From assembly GCA_017306245.1 (NCBI GenBank), contig JAFKIY010000005.1, positions 114,419 to 178,418 on the forward strand: a stretch of DNA of 64,000 nucleotides, written 5' to 3'. Shown piece after piece: positions 1 through 8,636 of this stretch; positions within the stretch are counted from its first letter, which is position 1; each line of letters begins with the position of its first letter. A program made the translations under genes and the position numbers. The notes under the pieces are model-generated. The model saw only the letters and a program-made list of their open reading frames with translations. It had not been told where the DNA came from and did no database searches. Source of the stretch: Micrococcales bacterium (GTDB lineage Bacteria; Actinomycetota; Actinomycetes; Actinomycetales; Microbacteriaceae).

Positions 1-633
1 ATGCTCGGCCACCCCGACCTGTGCAACCAGTTCTACTCGGAGACGGGTGCTGCCGCGCTCATGACACAGCAGGTGGTGACGCGCACGATCGCCAAGAGCG
101 AGTTCTTCCTCGGGCTTGCCACCGAGATCGCGGAGGCCATCGGCATCGACGGGTTCCTGCACATTCAGGAGTCCCTCGCCGAGCTTGTCGTGGATGTCGA
201 GATCGGCAGGGCGCTCATGCGCGCCGCCGAGGTGGACGCCAAGCTCAATGAGTGGGGCATGATGCAGCCGAATTGGCCCACGCTGAATGCGGCGCGCAAC
301 TGGTATCCGAAGATCGCGCAACGTTTCCCGCAGATCATCCGTACGTTCTGCGCGAGCGGGCTCATGGCATTGCCGGGCGAGGCAGATCTCGCGAGCGATG
401 CTCTTCCGGACATCGAAATGTACCTGCAGGGCAAGTCGCTCACCGGGCCGGAGCGTGTGAAGCTGTTCAAGCTCGCGTACGACGCATCCATTTCCGGGTT
501 CTCCAGCCGGCAGGCTCTGTACGAGTACTACTTCTTCGGCGACCCCGTGCGGATGGCCGGTGCGCTCGTGTCGAGCTACGACAAGACGCCCATGCAGCAG
601 CGCATCAAGGACTTCCTCGCGCGCGAGGACTAA
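1..633 (+). CDS. 4-hydroxyphenylacetate 3-monooxygenase-type oxygenase (HpaB/PvcC family), C-terminal part
   Basis: The 210 visible residues match the C-terminal helical domain of the FADH2-using HpaB/PvcC/4-BUDH family, which hydroxylates phenolic rings with a separate flavin reductase. The recognisable end is the SSRQALYEYYFFGDPVRM segment followed by a short helical tail. Family members are about 480-520 residues, so the gene starts before the window and the ATG at base 1 is probably internal. The next gene, 65 bases on, is a succinate-semialdehyde dehydrogenase. Succinic semialdehyde is a product of 4-hydroxyphenylacetate meta-cleavage, so the pair could serve aromatic catabolism. The exact substrate is not readable from this fragment. 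Confidence 0.85.
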   Translation: MLGHPDLCNQFYSETGAAALMTQQVVTRTIAKSEFFLGLATEIAEAIGIDGFLHIQESLAELVVDVEIGRALMRAAEVDAKLNEWGMMQPNWPTLNAARNWYPKIAQRFPQIIRTFCASGLMALPGEADLASDALPDIEMYLQGKSLTGPERVKLFKLAYDASISGFSSRQALYEYYFFGDPVRMAGALVSSYDKTPMQQRIKDFLARED

Positions 634-698
634 GAACACGGTCTGCTGAACCCTGCGCGAATCACTACGCTGGAATCAGACGATGAAGGAGTATTTCC

Positions 699-2165
699 AT
701 GAGTGATGCGCGCGAGGCCACGCTGCTGGCTTCCGTTCCCGACAAGCTGTTTATTGCAGGCAAGTGGGTTGCCGCGACGGGCGGTGGCACGCTTGACGTG
801 CAGGATCCGTCGACGGGTGCCGTGATCCGGAAAATTGCCGATGCGACGGCTGAGGACGCGCAGAAGGCGATGGATGCCGCAGCCGAAACCCAGGATTCGT
901 GGGCGGCAACCCCGGCCAGGGAGCGCAGCAACATCTTGCGCCGCGCGTTCGACCTGCTCATGGAGCGCGCGGACGATTTTGCCCTCCTCATGACGCTCGA
1001 GATGGGCAAGCCGCTCGCCGAGTCGATGGGCGAGGTGAAGTACGGCGGCGAGTTCCTGCGCTGGTTCAGCGAGGAGGCCGTGCGCATCCAGGGCCGGTAC
1101 GGTTCGAACCCCGAGGGCACGGGCACGATGATCGTGACGCAGCGCCCTGTTGGGCCGTGCTACCTCATCACGCCGTGGAACTTCCCGCTCGCGATGGCGA
1201 CGCGCAAGATCGCGCCGGCGCTCGCCGCGGGCTGCACCGTCGTCGTGAAGCCTGCCGCCCTCACCCCGCTGACAACGCTCGCGTTTGTGAAGCTGCTCGA
1301 GGAGGCTGGGCTGCCGGCAGGCGTCGTGAACGTGCTCACGACATCCTCGTCCGGCGCAGTGTCGAAGCCGATTTTCGCCGACTCGCGTCTTCGCAAGCTG
1401 AGCTTCACCGGCTCGACCTCGGTGGGCGTCGCGCTTCTCAAGCAGGCTGCGGATGGTGTGCTGCGCACGTCGATGGAGCTCGGCGGCAACGCACCCTTCG
1501 TCGTGTTCGAGGACGCCGACCTCGATAAGGCCGTGGAGGGCGCGATGATCGCGAAGTTCCGCAACATCGGCCAGGCGTGCACTGCGGGCAACCGGTTCAT
1601 CGTGCACGAGTCGGTGGCCGCGGAGTTCGCGAAGCGCGTCACCGAGCGCGTGAAGGCGTTCAAGGTCGGCCGCGGCACCGAGGATGGCGTGACGATCGGT
1701 CCGCTCATCGACGCGAAGGCGGTGGCGAAGGTCGGAGACCTCGTGGCGGATGCGGTGAAGCGCGGCGCGACCGTGCACACGGGCGGTTCGGCGATCGAGG
1801 GCGACGGCACGTTCTACGAGCCGACGGTTATCAGCGATGTGCAGCCCGGGAGCGACATCCTCACCGAGGAGATTTTCGGCCCTGTGCTCTCGATCGCATC
1901 GTTCAAGGACGAAGCTGACGCCGTGCGGATGGCCAACGATACCGAGTACGGCCTCATCGGCTACGTGTACACGAAGGATCTCGCACGCGGCCAGCGGATG
2001 ATCGAGGCCATCGACACCGGAATGATGGGCCTGAACGTCGGGGTTGCGTCCAACGCGGCGGCACCGTTCGGCGGCGTGAAGCAGTCGGGGCTCGGCCGCG
2101 AGGGCGGTTTCGAGGGCATCCACGAATACCTCTCGATGAAGTACACGCTCACGCCGAACCCGTAG
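699..2165 (+). CDS. gabD: NAD(P)-dependent succinate-semialdehyde dehydrogenase
   Basis: This is a full-length 488-residue aldehyde dehydrogenase that oxidises succinic semialdehyde to succinate in the cytoplasm. Visible motifs are the PWNFPLA segment (159-165), the cofactor lysine K184, the FTGST loop (236-240), the general base E260 in MELGGNAP, and the nucleophile C294 in GQACTAG. An AAGGAG ribosome site sits 8 bases before the ATG. It follows the HpaB-type oxygenase in the same direction, which fits the last step of hydroxyphenylacetate or GABA breakdown. Other aldehydes are possible because substrate range in this family is poorly predicted by sequence. Confidence 0.88.
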   Translation: MSDAREATLLASVPDKLFIAGKWVAATGGGTLDVQDPSTGAVIRKIADATAEDAQKAMDAAAETQDSWAATPARERSNILRRAFDLLMERADDFALLMTLEMGKPLAESMGEVKYGGEFLRWFSEEAVRIQGRYGSNPEGTGTMIVTQRPVGPCYLITPWNFPLAMATRKIAPALAAGCTVVVKPAALTPLTTLAFVKLLEEAGLPAGVVNVLTTSSSGAVSKPIFADSRLRKLSFTGSTSVGVALLKQAADGVLRTSMELGGNAPFVVFEDADLDKAVEGAMIAKFRNIGQACTAGNRFIVHESVAAEFAKRVTERVKAFKVGRGTEDGVTIGPLIDAKAVAKVGDLVADAVKRGATVHTGGSAIEGDGTFYEPTVISDVQPGSDILTEEIFGPVLSIASFKDEADAVRMANDTEYGLIGYVYTKDLARGQRMIEAIDTGMMGLNVGVASNAAAPFGGVKQSGLGREGGFEGIHEYLSMKYTLTPNP

Positions 2166-2171
2166 CCGCCG

Positions 2172-2253
2172 TCCGCTGGTTCAGGAGTTCCGCGGAGCCG
2201 ACCTTGAGTCCGCTGGTTGGGGGGTTCGGCGAAGCCGAACCGTCTCGAAACCC
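2172..2253. repeat. Two REP-like palindromic repeats in tandem
   Basis: Two copies of a CCGCTGGTTnnGGnGTTC...GCCGA module lie head to tail (about 2173-2208 and 2210-2253). The second contains a perfect 8-bp hairpin (2223-2230 with 2234-2241, loop GAA) and ends in GTCTCGAAACC. The same GTCTCGA module recurs at 63151-63186, 63538-63577 and 63826-63859. The pair lies inside the 3' end of the flavodoxin gene on the minus strand and just after the gabD stop. Confidence 0.8.
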
Positions 2254-2819
2254 GCCGACGGTACCCTCTCTCCGCCGGCTCGCCGAAAGTGACGGTGAAG
2301 CGAAAGCGTCCACGATCGGATTGCGTCCCAGTTCCGATAGTCCCCTTCGGCAACGCCCATGAGCGTGAACGGTATTTTCAATGCGATGCGGGTGGCGAAG
2401 TTCATGCGCGAGTAATCCAGGACTCCCGCGAACTGGCCGATGCTCACCGGCGCAATGTGGTCAGACAACCGTTCGAGTGTGTTGGCATATTTCTGCGCGG
2501 CGGCGAGCGCCTTGCCGGTGGGCTCGAAGAGCGTCCCGCACGTGAAAAAGTACGCGACGGGGATCGTGCGCAAGAACGCCTCGTTGTCTTTCACGAAGTT
2601 TCGCGCCGGCGACGTCCAGGTGTCGTAGTGGATAGGGGCGCCGATTATGAGGGCGTCGATGTCGGCCGAATCGATGCCATCGCCTATCGGTCCAGTGGTG
2701 ACGGTGTTCCCCCGCTGACGGAGAACGTTGGCAATATCCGCCGCTATTTCACCCGTCGTGCCGAACGTCGTGGCGCAGGCGACATGCACCCTGGGTGCGG
2801 TCAATGTCCTCTTGCTCAT
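2181..2819 (-). CDS. Flavodoxin-domain protein (HemG/protoporphyrinogen oxidase-like)
   Basis: The N-terminal sequence HVACATTFGTTGEIA is an FMN phosphate-binding loop, and IIGAPIHYDTW is the second flavin loop. Together they indicate a flavodoxin fold like that of menaquinone-dependent protoporphyrinogen oxidase. The start chosen is the ATG at 2819. An in-frame ATG at 2855 adds 12 residues but has no ribosome site. The natural domain seems to end near GDYRNWDAIRSW. The last 24 or so of the 212 residues are encoded by the two REP-like repeats at 2172-2253 and so are probably an acquired tail. It is divergent to an AraC regulator, which may control it. The physiological partner is unknown. Confidence 0.75.
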   Translation of the reverse strand: MSKRTLTAPRVHVACATTFGTTGEIAADIANVLRQRGNTVTTGPIGDGIDSADIDALIIGAPIHYDTWTSPARNFVKDNEAFLRTIPVAYFFTCGTLFEPTGKALAAAQKYANTLERLSDHIAPVSIGQFAGVLDYSRMNFATRIALKIPFTLMGVAEGDYRNWDAIRSWTLSLHRHFRRAGGERVPSAGFETVRLRRTPQPADSRSAPRNS

Positions 2820-2887
2820 GAACCCACCGTACGGCCGGAAAGGAAGACTATCCATAGCTAAAACACTTGATTACATACGCAGCCGTC

Positions 2888-2893
2888 TACACT
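2888..2893 (+). promoter_or_regulatory. -10 box TACACT of a leaderless AraC-family gene
   Basis: TACACT is followed by six bases and then the ATG at 2900, the spacing expected when transcription starts at the A of the start codon. No ribosome site is present. Confidence 0.5.
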
Positions 2894-2899
2894 TGCGGC

Positions 2900-3874
2900 A
2901 TGGATGTTCTCGCCGGGCTTCTCGACGGTCCCCGCGCGCGGGGAGCATTTTTGCTCCGCGCCCTCATGCAACCTCCCTGGTCGATGCGGATCCTGGATGA
3001 AGCACCCCTCACCTTGATCGCGATCGTGCGGGGGGAAGCGTGGATCGCCACCGACGATGGCGAAGCTGTTCACCTTGGGGCCGGAGACATCGCCGTTGCC
3101 ACCGGGCCGGACCCCTACACCGTTGCCGACACTCCGGGCCGTACTACCGACATCGTCGTGTACCCGGGCCAGGCCTGCCGCTCGCTGTCCGGCGAGCCAC
3201 TCGAGATGACAATGCGCCTTGGCGTGCGCACGTGGGGCAATGATCCGGACAGTTCCACCGTCATGCTCATCGGCGCCTACGAATCGCTGGGCGAGATCAG
3301 CCAGAGCCTTCTCTCCTCGCTCCCTCCTCTGCTCACTCTCGCCCGTGACCAGTGGGACACCCCGTTGATTCCCCTGCTCAACGACGAAGTCGCCAATGAT
3401 GAGCCCGGTCAGTCGGCGGTTCTGGACCGGCTCCTCGACCTTCTCCTCATAGCGGCACTGAGAGCGTGGTTCATTCGCAACGAGACCGAAGCGCCCGGCT
3501 GGTACCGCGCCGCCGGCGACCCGATCGTCGGACCGGTGCTGCACCGGATCCACGATCGCCTCGACGCCCCGTGGACGGTCGCGCGCCTCGCCGCAGAGGC
3601 AGGACTTTCCCGCGCGGCACTCGCGAAACGATTCCACACGCTCGTCGGCAAGCCGCCCATGACGTACGTGACGGAACGCCGACTCGCACTGGCCGCCGAC
3701 CTCCTTCGCGAACCCGGCGCTACTGTCGCCTCCGTCGCCCCGCAAGTGGGATACGGGAGCCCGTTCGCGCTCAGCACCGCGTTCAAACGGCAGCGCGGAA
3801 TCACACCACAGGAGCACCGCGCCGCGGCGAATCCTAAGGGTCCAGGGGTTCGGCCTATACGTCCGACGCCCTGA
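2900..3874 (+). CDS. AraC-family transcriptional regulator with N-terminal cupin domain
   Basis: The 324-residue protein has an N-terminal cupin sensor region (AEAVHLGAGDIAVATGPDPY-like beta segments, roughly residues 15-190). Its C-terminal AraC double helix-turn-helix contains WTVARLAAEAGLSRAALAKR and ends in FKRQRGITPQEHR. This arrangement is typical of cupin-6 AraC regulators, which often control a divergent redox or reductase gene. Here the divergent neighbour is the flavodoxin at 2181. The start at 2900 is preferred to an upstream TTG at 2867 because a TANNNT box lies six bases ahead of it. The ligand is unknown. Confidence 0.85.
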   Translation: MDVLAGLLDGPRARGAFLLRALMQPPWSMRILDEAPLTLIAIVRGEAWIATDDGEAVHLGAGDIAVATGPDPYTVADTPGRTTDIVVYPGQACRSLSGEPLEMTMRLGVRTWGNDPDSSTVMLIGAYESLGEISQSLLSSLPPLLTLARDQWDTPLIPLLNDEVANDEPGQSAVLDRLLDLLLIAALRAWFIRNETEAPGWYRAAGDPIVGPVLHRIHDRLDAPWTVARLAAEAGLSRAALAKRFHTLVGKPPMTYVTERRLALAADLLREPGATVASVAPQVGYGSPFALSTAFKRQRGITPQEHRAAANPKGPGVRPIRPTP

Positions 3875-3884
3875 GCAATCGGAC

Positions 3885-4166
3885 CTAAGGGCGCGCGATT
3901 CTTGCGTCCAGCCGTTCCCGCCCTTCGGCGGGGTCGAGGCCGCTGTCGGCGGCGATGAGTTCGGCGAGCGTTTCCATTTCGTCGCGGCACGCGGGGCATC
4001 CGATCAGGTGTGCACGGAGGTCTGCGGGCAAGGGCAGGTCGCGGTCGAGGACGTCCTCAAGGATCGCATCTGAGCGGTCAAAGCAGTCGTCGCAGGAAAG
4101 CCACACCTCGAATGGGCGGCGAGCGTGCGCGAGAACGGTGTTGGTCCACGAATCTTCAGTGTTCAT
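3885..4166 (-). CDS. Small zinc-binding anti-sigma-like protein (ZAS type)
   Basis: The 93-residue soluble protein carries the HxxxCxxC signature of zinc-binding anti-sigma domains (H53, C57, C60) plus an upstream CxxC pair (C25, C28). No membrane segment follows, so it would act in the cytoplasm, perhaps as a redox-sensitive RsrA-like switch. Its ATG overlaps the stop of the upstream sigma factor (ATGA), which indicates translational coupling and is the usual order for an ECF sigma factor and its anti-sigma factor. The role is inferred from motif and context. No structural test is possible here. Confidence 0.75.
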   Translation of the reverse strand: MNTEDSWTNTVLAHARRPFEVWLSCDDCFDRSDAILEDVLDRDLPLPADLRAHLIGCPACRDEMETLAELIAADSGLDPAEGRERLDARIARP

Positions 4167-4873
4167 CAGTTCACCTCCTCTGTCGTGTTGATGTAGCCCT
4201 GTGCGATCAGGCCCTCTCGCAATCGCCTTCGCGCTTCATGCAGCGTCTTGTAGACGGTATTGCGGGTGGTGTGCAACCGATCGGCGATCACGTCGATGGG
4301 GATTCCCTCGACGGTGATCGCGATCAGAATTCGTTGTTGATGCGGGGTAAGACACTCGGCGATGCAGCGGCGCAACGCCCCGGAGAGTGCCAGCCCTTCC
4401 ACGTGGGCTACGGGGTCGCCCAGGCGTGATGTCGGTTCGGGGATCGACGACAGGTCGATCTCGGTGTTCGACCACACCTCGCGGCGCACCGCCGTCGCGG
4501 TATGCAGGATCCCGAACTTATAGGCCCAGGTCGTGAACCTGCTTCGCCCCTCGAAGGTGGAGAGTTTGGCGAGAATTGCGACAACGGCCTCGTCGGCGCT
4601 GGACTGCACGATCTCATCGGCTCTCACGTGCCCCAGGCGGGATGCCTCGCCCATCCGGCTGAGTTTGAAGCGCGCCGCGCGAAGCATCAGCTCGTGGAGG
4701 CGTTTGATCGCGTCTCGCTGACCGGAACCCGTCGAGGTAAGCTCGCCCAGCCAGTCGTAGTCCTCCTCGGTTGCCGCGGCGGCGAGCACAACATCGGGGC
4801 CGGATGCTTCGCCGGGCTTGCCGCTGTCGATGGCGTCCTCCCGTTCGAGCAGACCCTCTGCATTATTCGCCAT
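4166..4873 (-). CDS. ECF-type sigma-70 family RNA polymerase sigma factor
   Basis: The 235-residue protein has a region 2 near residues 55-120, including the TFEGRSRFTTWAYKFGILH segment. Region 4 near 160-225 includes a helix-turn-helix in PIDVIADRLHTTRNTVYKTLHEARRRL. A 45-residue acidic N-terminal extension precedes region 2. It is coupled by a 4-base overlap to the zinc anti-sigma protein downstream and is divergent to a lipoprotein gene at 5010, a likely member of its regulon. The signal sensed is unknown. Confidence 0.88.
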   Translation of the reverse strand: MANNAEGLLEREDAIDSGKPGEASGPDVVLAAAATEEDYDWLGELTSTGSGQRDAIKRLHELMLRAARFKLSRMGEASRLGHVRADEIVQSSADEAVVAILAKLSTFEGRSRFTTWAYKFGILHTATAVRREVWSNTEIDLSSIPEPTSRLGDPVAHVEGLALSGALRRCIAECLTPHQQRILIAITVEGIPIDVIADRLHTTRNTVYKTLHEARRRLREGLIAQGYINTTEEVN

Positions 4874-5009
4874 ACACAGTTGGTGTCACCGCGACGACGA
4901 TTCTTACCCAGTATCTCCAAATTCTTTCGACGCGGTATGAATCGGCGTTGCCGGACCACTCACGTGGTATGGCAGACAGCCTGCCGTCAACCAAGAAAGG
5001 TTTACGATC

Positions 5010-5729
5010 ATGAACCGAATGAACAGTCACCCGCGGGTGGCCATCACGACTGTCGCACTCTCCGTCGTCGGACTGCTGGGCACGTTCGGCCTGGCCGGAT
5101 GCAGCACGATCGGCGACGGGGCAGTTGCGGAAGGCGCGCAGACTTCCGAGGTCAGCACGATGGACATGTCACAGCACAACGCAGAGACAACGTCCAAGCA
5201 GCTCGCGCTGTACACCGCCATGTCGAACCTGTGGGCTCAGCACATGGAGTGGACGTACGCAACCGTCGTCGCCTTCGCCCAGGAATCTCCCGCCTTGAAC
5301 GCGTCGCTGGAACGGCTCCTGCAGAACCAGGTTGACATCGGGGATGCCATCAAGCCGCTCTACGGTGACGCAGCCGGCGACCAGCTCACCGTGCTCCTGA
5401 AGGAGCACATCACCGATGCCGTGCCGGTGCTGACCGCGGCCAAGGCCGGCGACAGCGCCGCGCTGGAGACGGCGGTCGCGGACTGGTACGCGAATGCGGT
5501 GGAGGTCGGCGATTTCCTTGCGGCAGCGAACCCGAACTGGGACAAGGCCGAGATGGAGGAAATGATGAAAATGCACATCACGCAGACCATTGCCTACGCT
5601 AGTGACGCGCTCGCCGGCGACTATGCGAAGGCCATTGCCGACTACGGTGTCGCCGAGCAGCACATGCAGGAAATGAGCGCCATGCTCAGCGCTGGACTGA
5701 TCAAGCAGTTCCCGAACAAGTTCAAGTAG
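5010..5729 (+). CDS. Secreted lipoprotein with helical-bundle domain of unknown function
   Basis: A signal peptide ends in the lipobox LAGC (cysteine about residue 31), so the 239-residue product should be anchored outside the membrane. The mature part is helical, with LWAQHMEWTYATV, LLQNQVDIGDAIKPLYG, LLKEHI, WYANAVEVGDFLAAANP and a C-terminal QFPNKF. From memory this pattern matches a family of about 170-residue secreted proteins in Bacilli that are often misannotated as acetylglutamate kinase. No catalytic function is apparent. Many histidines and methionines (MDMSQHN, MMKMHI, EQHMQEM) could bind metal or heme, but that is speculation. It is divergent from the ECF sigma/anti-sigma pair. 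Confidence 0.7.
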   Translation: MNRMNSHPRVAITTVALSVVGLLGTFGLAGCSTIGDGAVAEGAQTSEVSTMDMSQHNAETTSKQLALYTAMSNLWAQHMEWTYATVVAFAQESPALNASLERLLQNQVDIGDAIKPLYGDAAGDQLTVLLKEHITDAVPVLTAAKAGDSAALETAVADWYANAVEVGDFLAAANPNWDKAEMEEMMKMHITQTIAYASDALAGDYAKAIADYGVAEQHMQEMSAMLSAGLIKQFPNKFK

Positions 5730-5736
5730 CGCTCTC

Positions 5737-5768
5737 GGGCCGTGCGCGGCATCGCCCTCGCACGGCCC
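5737..5768 (+). terminator. Hairpin after the lipoprotein gene
   Basis: A perfect 10-bp stem (GGGCCGTGCG paired with CGCACGGCCC) begins 8 bases after the stop codon. There is no run of T after it, so termination is likely but not certain. Confidence 0.55.
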
Positions 5769-5791
5769 CGGCATGGGCGCCACAGCATAGC

Positions 5792-5797
5792 TAGGCT
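5792..5797 (+). promoter_or_regulatory. -10 box TAGGCT of the leaderless thiolase gene
   Basis: TAGGCT, then six bases, then the ATG at 5804. GGAG is only two bases from the ATG, too close to work as a normal ribosome site. Confidence 0.5.
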
Positions 5798-5803
5798 GGA
5801 GCC

Positions 5804-6964
5804 ATGCATGAAGCAGTGATTGTCGATGTCATCCGCACCCCGAGTGGCCGGGGCAAGCCAGGCGGTCAGCTTTCCGGCATCCACGCCGTGGACCTTCTCG
5901 CGGGAGTGCTCGAGACGCTCGTTCAACGCAGCAACCTCGACCCCGCCCTCGTGGACGACGTCATCGCCGGATGCGTGTCGCAAATCGGGGAGCAGGGCTA
6001 CAACATCGGGCGGAATGCTTTGCTCGCCGCCGGATTCCCCGAGCACGTCCCAGGAACGACCGTCGACCGCCAATGCGGGTCCAGCCAGCAGGCTGCGATG
6101 TTCGCCGCGCAGGGCGTGATGACCGGACAGTACGACATCGCCATCGCGTGCGGGGTGGAGTCGATGAGTCGCATCCCGCTCGGGACATCGGTCGCCGGGA
6201 TGGACCGCTACGGCTCGAAACTGCGTGCCCGCTACCCGGAGGGGCTCGTGAATCAGGGCGTCTCCGCGGAGCTCATTGCGCACAAGTGGGGGCTAGACCG
6301 CGAGACGCTCGACGAGTTTTCCGCACGCTCGCATCGGCTGGCCGTGGAAGCCCGCGAGGCCTTCGCAACAGAGATCGTGCCCACGGCCGGCCACACGATC
6401 GATGAAACGATTCGCGACACCACGACCGTCGAGGGGCTCGCCGGACTGAACCCGGCGTTCCGCACCGATGAACTGGCCGCGCGCTTCCCCGAACTCGACT
6501 GGCGCATCACGCCGGGCAACTCGAGCCCGTTCACGGATGGCGCATCCGCCGCCCTCATCATGAGTGCAGAGCGCGCCGAAAGTCTTGGACTGAAGCCCCG
6601 CGCGCGGTTCCATGCATTTGCGGTTACCGGAAGCGACCCCATCTTCATGCTCACCGGGATCATCCCGGCAACGAAGAAGGTGCTCGAGCGTGCGGGACTC
6701 GGAATCGACGACCTCGACGCGTACGAAGTGAATGAGGCATTCGCCTCCGTCCCGCTCGCATGGCAGAAGGAGCTCGGAACCGACCCAGACAAACTGAACC
6801 CGCGCGGCGGAGCGATCGCACTGGGACACCCGCTCGGTGCATCCGGCACCCGGTTGCTCACGACCCTCGTGAACCAGCTTGAGGCGACGGGCGGACGGTG
6901 GGGACTTCAAACCATGTGCGAGGGCGGCGGCATGGCCAACGCCACCATCATCGAGCGACTCTAG
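5804..6964 (+). CDS. Acetyl-CoA acyltransferase (thiolase family)
   Basis: This is a complete 386-residue thiolase. The acyl-accepting C91 lies in DRQCGSSQQA, H342 in the GHPLGASG motif, and the second catalytic C372 in MCEGGGMAN. The enzyme either cleaves 3-ketoacyl-CoA with CoA or condenses two acyl-CoA units. The next gene, 24 bases on, is an HSD10-like 3-hydroxyacyl-CoA dehydrogenase, so the pair fits the last two steps of beta-oxidation or of isoleucine breakdown. It could also feed acetoacetyl-CoA to the HMG-CoA synthase at 21449, but nothing in the sequence links the two loci. Confidence 0.88.
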   Translation: MHEAVIVDVIRTPSGRGKPGGQLSGIHAVDLLAGVLETLVQRSNLDPALVDDVIAGCVSQIGEQGYNIGRNALLAAGFPEHVPGTTVDRQCGSSQQAAMFAAQGVMTGQYDIAIACGVESMSRIPLGTSVAGMDRYGSKLRARYPEGLVNQGVSAELIAHKWGLDRETLDEFSARSHRLAVEAREAFATEIVPTAGHTIDETIRDTTTVEGLAGLNPAFRTDELAARFPELDWRITPGNSSPFTDGASAALIMSAERAESLGLKPRARFHAFAVTGSDPIFMLTGIIPATKKVLERAGLGIDDLDAYEVNEAFASVPLAWQKELGTDPDKLNPRGGAIALGHPLGASGTRLLTTLVNQLEATGGRWGLQTMCEGGGMANATIIERL

Positions 6965-6988
6965 TCGCGTCGCGGGGAAGGCAACGAC

Positions 6989-7747
6989 ATGCAGATTTCA
7001 GGATGCTCGGCGCTCGTCACGGGCGGTGCTTCAGGGCTCGGGCTGGCCACGGCGACGATGCTGGCCGAGGCGGGTGCGGACGTGGTCATCATCGATCTGC
7101 CGTCGTCGGGCGGCGCGGATGTTCCCGGTGTGACGTTCGTTCCCGCGGATGTCACCAATGAGGATCAGGTGCGCGCGGCGATCGCAATGGCCACGAAGCC
7201 GCTGCGGATCGTCGTGAACTGCGCGGGAATCGCGACGGCGGAGCGCGCGCTCGGCAAGGAAGGGCCGCAACCGCTTGATCACTTCGAGCGCGTCATCAGG
7301 GTGAACCTCATCGGCACGTTCAATGTGATCCGGCTCGCCTCCGAGGCGATGGCGGCAACCGAACCGGTTGGCGGTGAAGGTCAGGGCGAGTCCGAACGGG
7401 GCGTGATCGTGAACACCGCATCCGTGGCCGCGTTCGACGGCCAAATCGGCCAGGCCGCGTACTCGGCATCCAAGGGCGGGGTTGCCGCGATGACGCTGCC
7501 GCTCGCCCGCGAACTCGCCGCGCGCTTCATCCGCGTCATGACCATTGCGCCGGGAACGTTCGACACCCCGATGCTCGCGGCGCTGCCCCAGGCCGCGCGC
7601 GACTCGCTCGGCATGCAGGTACCGCATCCGTCGCGGCTCGGACGCCCGGAGGAGTACGCGGCGCTCGTCAGGCACATCGTGGAGAACTCGATGCTGAACG
7701 GCGAGGTCATCCGCCTCGACGGTGCCATCCGCATGCAGCCCAAATAG
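6989..7747 (+). CDS. SDR-family 3-hydroxyacyl-CoA dehydrogenase (HSD10-like)
   Basis: The 252-residue classical short-chain dehydrogenase has the nucleotide motif TGGASGLG, an acidic residue after beta-2 (IIDL) that favours NAD, and the catalytic S...YSASK set. The segment [20 protein letters not shown] and the C-terminal [12 protein letters not shown] resemble 17-beta-HSD type 10 / 2-methyl-3-hydroxybutyryl-CoA dehydrogenase. A GGGGAAGG ribosome site precedes the ATG. It is probably cotranscribed with the thiolase upstream. The true substrate chain length cannot be read from sequence. Confidence 0.82.
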   Translation: MQISGCSALVTGGASGLGLATATMLAEAGADVVIIDLPSSGGADVPGVTFVPADVTNEDQVRAAIAMATKPLRIVVNCAGIATAERALGKEGPQPLDHFERVIRVNLIGTFNVIRLASEAMAATEPVGGEGQGESERGVIVNTASVAAFDGQIGQAAYSASKGGVAAMTLPLARELAARFIRVMTIAPGTFDTPMLAALPQAARDSLGMQVPHPSRLGRPEEYAALVRHIVENSMLNGEVIRLDGAIRMQPK

Positions 7748-7761
7748 ACCCCGGTGGCCCG

Positions 7762-7817
7762 CGAAACCGCAGTATCGGCTCCAACGGGGCGATTTTGGCG
7801 CGGAAATTGCGGTTTCG
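7762..7817. repeat. Intergenic inverted repeat
   Basis: Perfect 10-bp arms CGAAACCGCA (7762-7771) and TGCGGTTTCG (7808-7817) flank a 36-base spacer, between the SDR stop and the ribosome site of the next gene. It may form a transcript hairpin or terminator. Confidence 0.65.
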
Positions 7818-7833
7818 GCGGAGGTGTCTGGGG

Positions 7834-8622
7834 ATGCTGATCGAGATTACTGACACTGCCGACCCGCGGCTCGCCGACTTCGCCCGAGGCACGGATGTGC
7901 TGCTCAAGAACGGTCGCGGCGCGCACGGCCTCTACATTGCCGAGTCTGCCCTCGTGCTGGAACGGGCAATGCGGGCTGGACACCGTGTGCGGGCGGTGCT
8001 CACCCTCAGGGACACCGTCGATGACGCTGCCGCTCTCGTCGGCCCCGAGGTGGCGGTGTTCACCGGATCGATGGAACTGTTGGCGAAACTCACCGGCTAT
8101 GAGCTTCATCGCGGGCTCATCGCGTCGATGGAACGCCCTGCGCTCCCGAACCCGGCCGACCTGCTTGCCGCGGCGCGCCGCGTGGTCATCCTCGAGAACG
8201 TCGTCGACCCGACGAACGTCGGCGCGATCTTCCGCTCGGTCGCGGCAATCGGCGCGGATGCGGTGCTCGTCACGCCGGGCAGCTCGGATCCGTTCTACCG
8301 GCGGGCGATTCGCGTCTCGATGGGCACCGTGCTGCAAGTGCCGTGGACGCGCGTGGGGGAGTGGCCGGCGACCCGGAGGTTGCTCACAACGTCCGGATTT
8401 CACGTGGCGGCGCTGACTCCAGCGACGGATGCCGTGAGCCTTCGCGACTTTGCCGCCAACGCGCCGGAGCGGGTCGCGCTCGTCGTCGGCACCGAGGGTG
8501 ATGGTCTGACGCCGGATGCCCTGGCCGCGGCCGACACGATCGTTCGGATCCCCATGCGCCACGGCATCGACTCGCTGAATGTTGCCGCGGCAGCCGCGGT
8601 GGCGATGTGGGCACTGTCCTGA
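7834..8622 (+). CDS. TrmH/SpoU-family RNA 2'-O-methyltransferase
   Basis: The C-terminal SPOUT domain shows all three family motifs: ENVVDPTNVGAIFRSV (motif 1), LVVGTEGDGL (motif 2) and IPMRHGIDSLNVAAAAAVAM (motif 3, knot and SAM site). An N-terminal RNA-binding substrate domain precedes it. The chosen ATG has GGAGG nine bases upstream; the longer reading from 7795 runs into the inverted repeat and is less likely. The product is 262 residues. It should methylate a ribose in rRNA or tRNA; the target base is unknown. Confidence 0.85.
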   Translation: MLIEITDTADPRLADFARGTDVLLKNGRGAHGLYIAESALVLERAMRAGHRVRAVLTLRDTVDDAAALVGPEVAVFTGSMELLAKLTGYELHRGLIASMERPALPNPADLLAAARRVVILENVVDPTNVGAIFRSVAAIGADAVLVTPGSSDPFYRRAIRVSMGTVLQVPWTRVGEWPATRRLLTTSGFHVAALTPATDAVSLRDFAANAPERVALVVGTEGDGLTPDALAAADTIVRIPMRHGIDSLNVAAAAAVAMWALS

Positions 8623-8636
8623 CCCGCGCGGTGCGC

